NCBI GenBank assembly: GCA_005787665.1
Contig: SYAB01000369.1
Coordinates: 1 to 5,676 of the forward strand
Direction of reading: 5' to 3'
Source of the DNA: Actinomycetota bacterium
GTDB taxonomy: Bacteria > Actinomycetota > Actinomycetes > Mycobacteriales > Mycobacteriaceae
Length of the DNA stretch: 5,676 bases
Every line of letters begins with the position of its first letter. Positions within the stretch are counted from its first letter, which is position 1. Positions 5,087 through 5,676 of this stretch are shown here, in pieces. A program made the translations under genes and the position numbers. The notes under the pieces are model-generated. The model was not told the origin of the DNA and searched no databases. It saw nothing but the letters and a program-made list of their open reading frames with translations.

Positions 5087-5676
5087 GTGAGCTTCGATCT
5101 GTCCACCGTCTTCCATACCGTCGCCGAGACCATCCCCGACCGCGAGGTGCTGATCTGGCGGGATCGCCGGCTCACCTACGCCCAGATGGACGCCCGCATC
5201 GACGGGATCGCCCATTACCTGGTCGAACAGGGACTCGGCTGCCACGCCGAACGTGACAGCCTGGAGAACCACCAGTCCGGCCAGGACCACATCGGGCTGT
5301 ACCTGCGCAACGGCAACGAGTACCTCGAGGCGATGGTCGCGGGCTACCGCGCGCGGGTGGCCCCGTTCAACGTCAATTACCGCTACGTCGAGGAGGAGCT
5401 GCTCTACCTGCTCGCCGACGCCAAGGCCAAGGCCCTGGTGTACGCGGCCGAGTTCGCCCCGCACGTCCAGGCCATCCGCGGCCGGCTGCCCGACCTGACG
5501 GTGCTCGTCCAGGTCGCCGACGACTCCGGCAACGAGCTGCTGCCCGACGCGGTGGACTACGAGTCCATCGTCGCCACCCCCGCGCCCGCCGGCGGGATGC
5601 CCACCCCGACCGGGGATGACCTCTACAACCTCAACACCGGCGGCCCCCCCGGCCTGCCCCAGGGGGGGCGGTGGCG
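5087..5676 (+). CDS. FadD-type acyl-CoA synthetase, N-terminal part (runs off right edge)
   Basis: The 196 visible codons are the N-terminal portion of an ANL-superfamily fatty-acyl-CoA synthetase, which activates carboxylic acids to acyl-AMP and then acyl-CoA. Visible landmarks are LTYAQMDARIDGIAHYLVEQ (29-48), HIGLYLRNGNEYLEAM (68-83), APFNVNYRYVEEELLYLLAD (92-111) and LPDLTVLVQVADDSGNELLP (134-153). A 10-15 residue insertion, CHAERDSLENHQSGQD (52-67), sits before the HIGLYLRNG strand; I believe it marks a known actinobacterial subgroup. The family is about 540 residues, so roughly a third is present. The P-loop, expected as YTGGTTGxPKGVMW, reads NTGGPPGLPQGGRW (183-196), losing both threonines and the lysine, most likely through base-calling error at the sequence end. 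The GTG at 5087 is chosen because the family N-terminus starts there and a -10-like box lies 6 bp upstream. It is divergent from the LLM oxidoreductase gene. Its substrate cannot be assigned. Confidence 0.87.
   Translation, partial: MSFDLSTVFHTVAETIPDREVLIWRDRRLTYAQMDARIDGIAHYLVEQGLGCHAERDSLENHQSGQDHIGLYLRNGNEYLEAMVAGYRARVAPFNVNYRYVEEELLYLLADAKAKALVYAAEFAPHVQAIRGRLPDLTVLVQVADDSGNELLPDAVDYESIVATPAPAGGMPTPTGDDLYNLNTGGPPGLPQGGRW

Noticed and set aside
5087..5676. Acyl-CoA synthetase as a pseudogene or a catalytically dead paralogue because of its altered P-loop
   Set aside because: The reading frame is intact and the changes are confined to the last ~45 bp with an A-to-C/T-to-G bias typical of miscalls, so artefact is more likely.
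1..5676. Tandem repeats, CRISPR array, insertion sequence ends, tRNA or riboswitch
   Set aside because: No regularly spaced repeats, transposase motifs, cloverleaf or large structured leader was visible; intergenic gaps are all under about 100 bp.

Overview
The window looks like chromosomal DNA from a high-GC actinobacterium, most probably a Mycobacterium/Mycolicibacterium. The signs are very GC-rich codon usage on both strands, a maltokinase N-terminus close to the mycobacterial GlgE-pathway enzyme as I remember it, an Rv3788-type Gre-factor homologue, an F420-type luciferase-like oxidoreductase, a FadD-type acyl-CoA synthetase, and several start codons placed as in mycobacterial leaderless genes. 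The genus is inferred by eye; no search was run.

Layout, left to right. (1) Positions 1-2076 hold a minus-strand three-gene run, transcribed right to left: a GreA/GreB-family RNA-polymerase factor, a zinc-independent quinone oxidoreductase joined by a TGATG overlap, and, 10 bp further on, maltokinase mak, which runs off the left edge. (2) A 93-bp divergent promoter region (2077-2169) separates this operon from a plus-strand HugZ-like split-barrel/DUF2470 protein. (3) That gene overlaps tail to tail by 86 bp with a minus-strand alpha/beta hydrolase. (4) A compact 53-bp divergent promoter (3830-3882) with near-abutting -10 boxes and a dyad drives the hydrolase and a 76-residue protein of unknown function. 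(5) The small gene converges on a luciferase-like (LLM) oxidoreductase; both end in one shared CTAG. (6) A 68-bp divergent region with a perfect 6-4-6 inverted repeat separates the LLM gene from an acyl-CoA synthetase that runs off the right edge.

Genes are packed tightly: there is no gene-free stretch above about 100 bp, and I see no tRNA, rRNA, CRISPR array, insertion sequence or convincing terminator. The content is mixed housekeeping and lipid/redox metabolism, with alternating divergent and convergent pairs rather than one pathway. Mak links to maltose-1-phosphate and alpha-glucan synthesis; the acyl-CoA synthetase and LLM oxidoreductase suggest lipid or xenobiotic redox chemistry.

The points most worth attention are four starts preceded at 6-7 bp by TANNNT with no Shine-Dalgarno (likely leaderless mRNAs), two candidate operators in divergent promoters, mak without treS directly upstream, and the last ~45 bp, where the synthetase's invariant P-loop is corrupted in a way that looks like base-calling error at a contig end. 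I did not find a convincing undescribed system.
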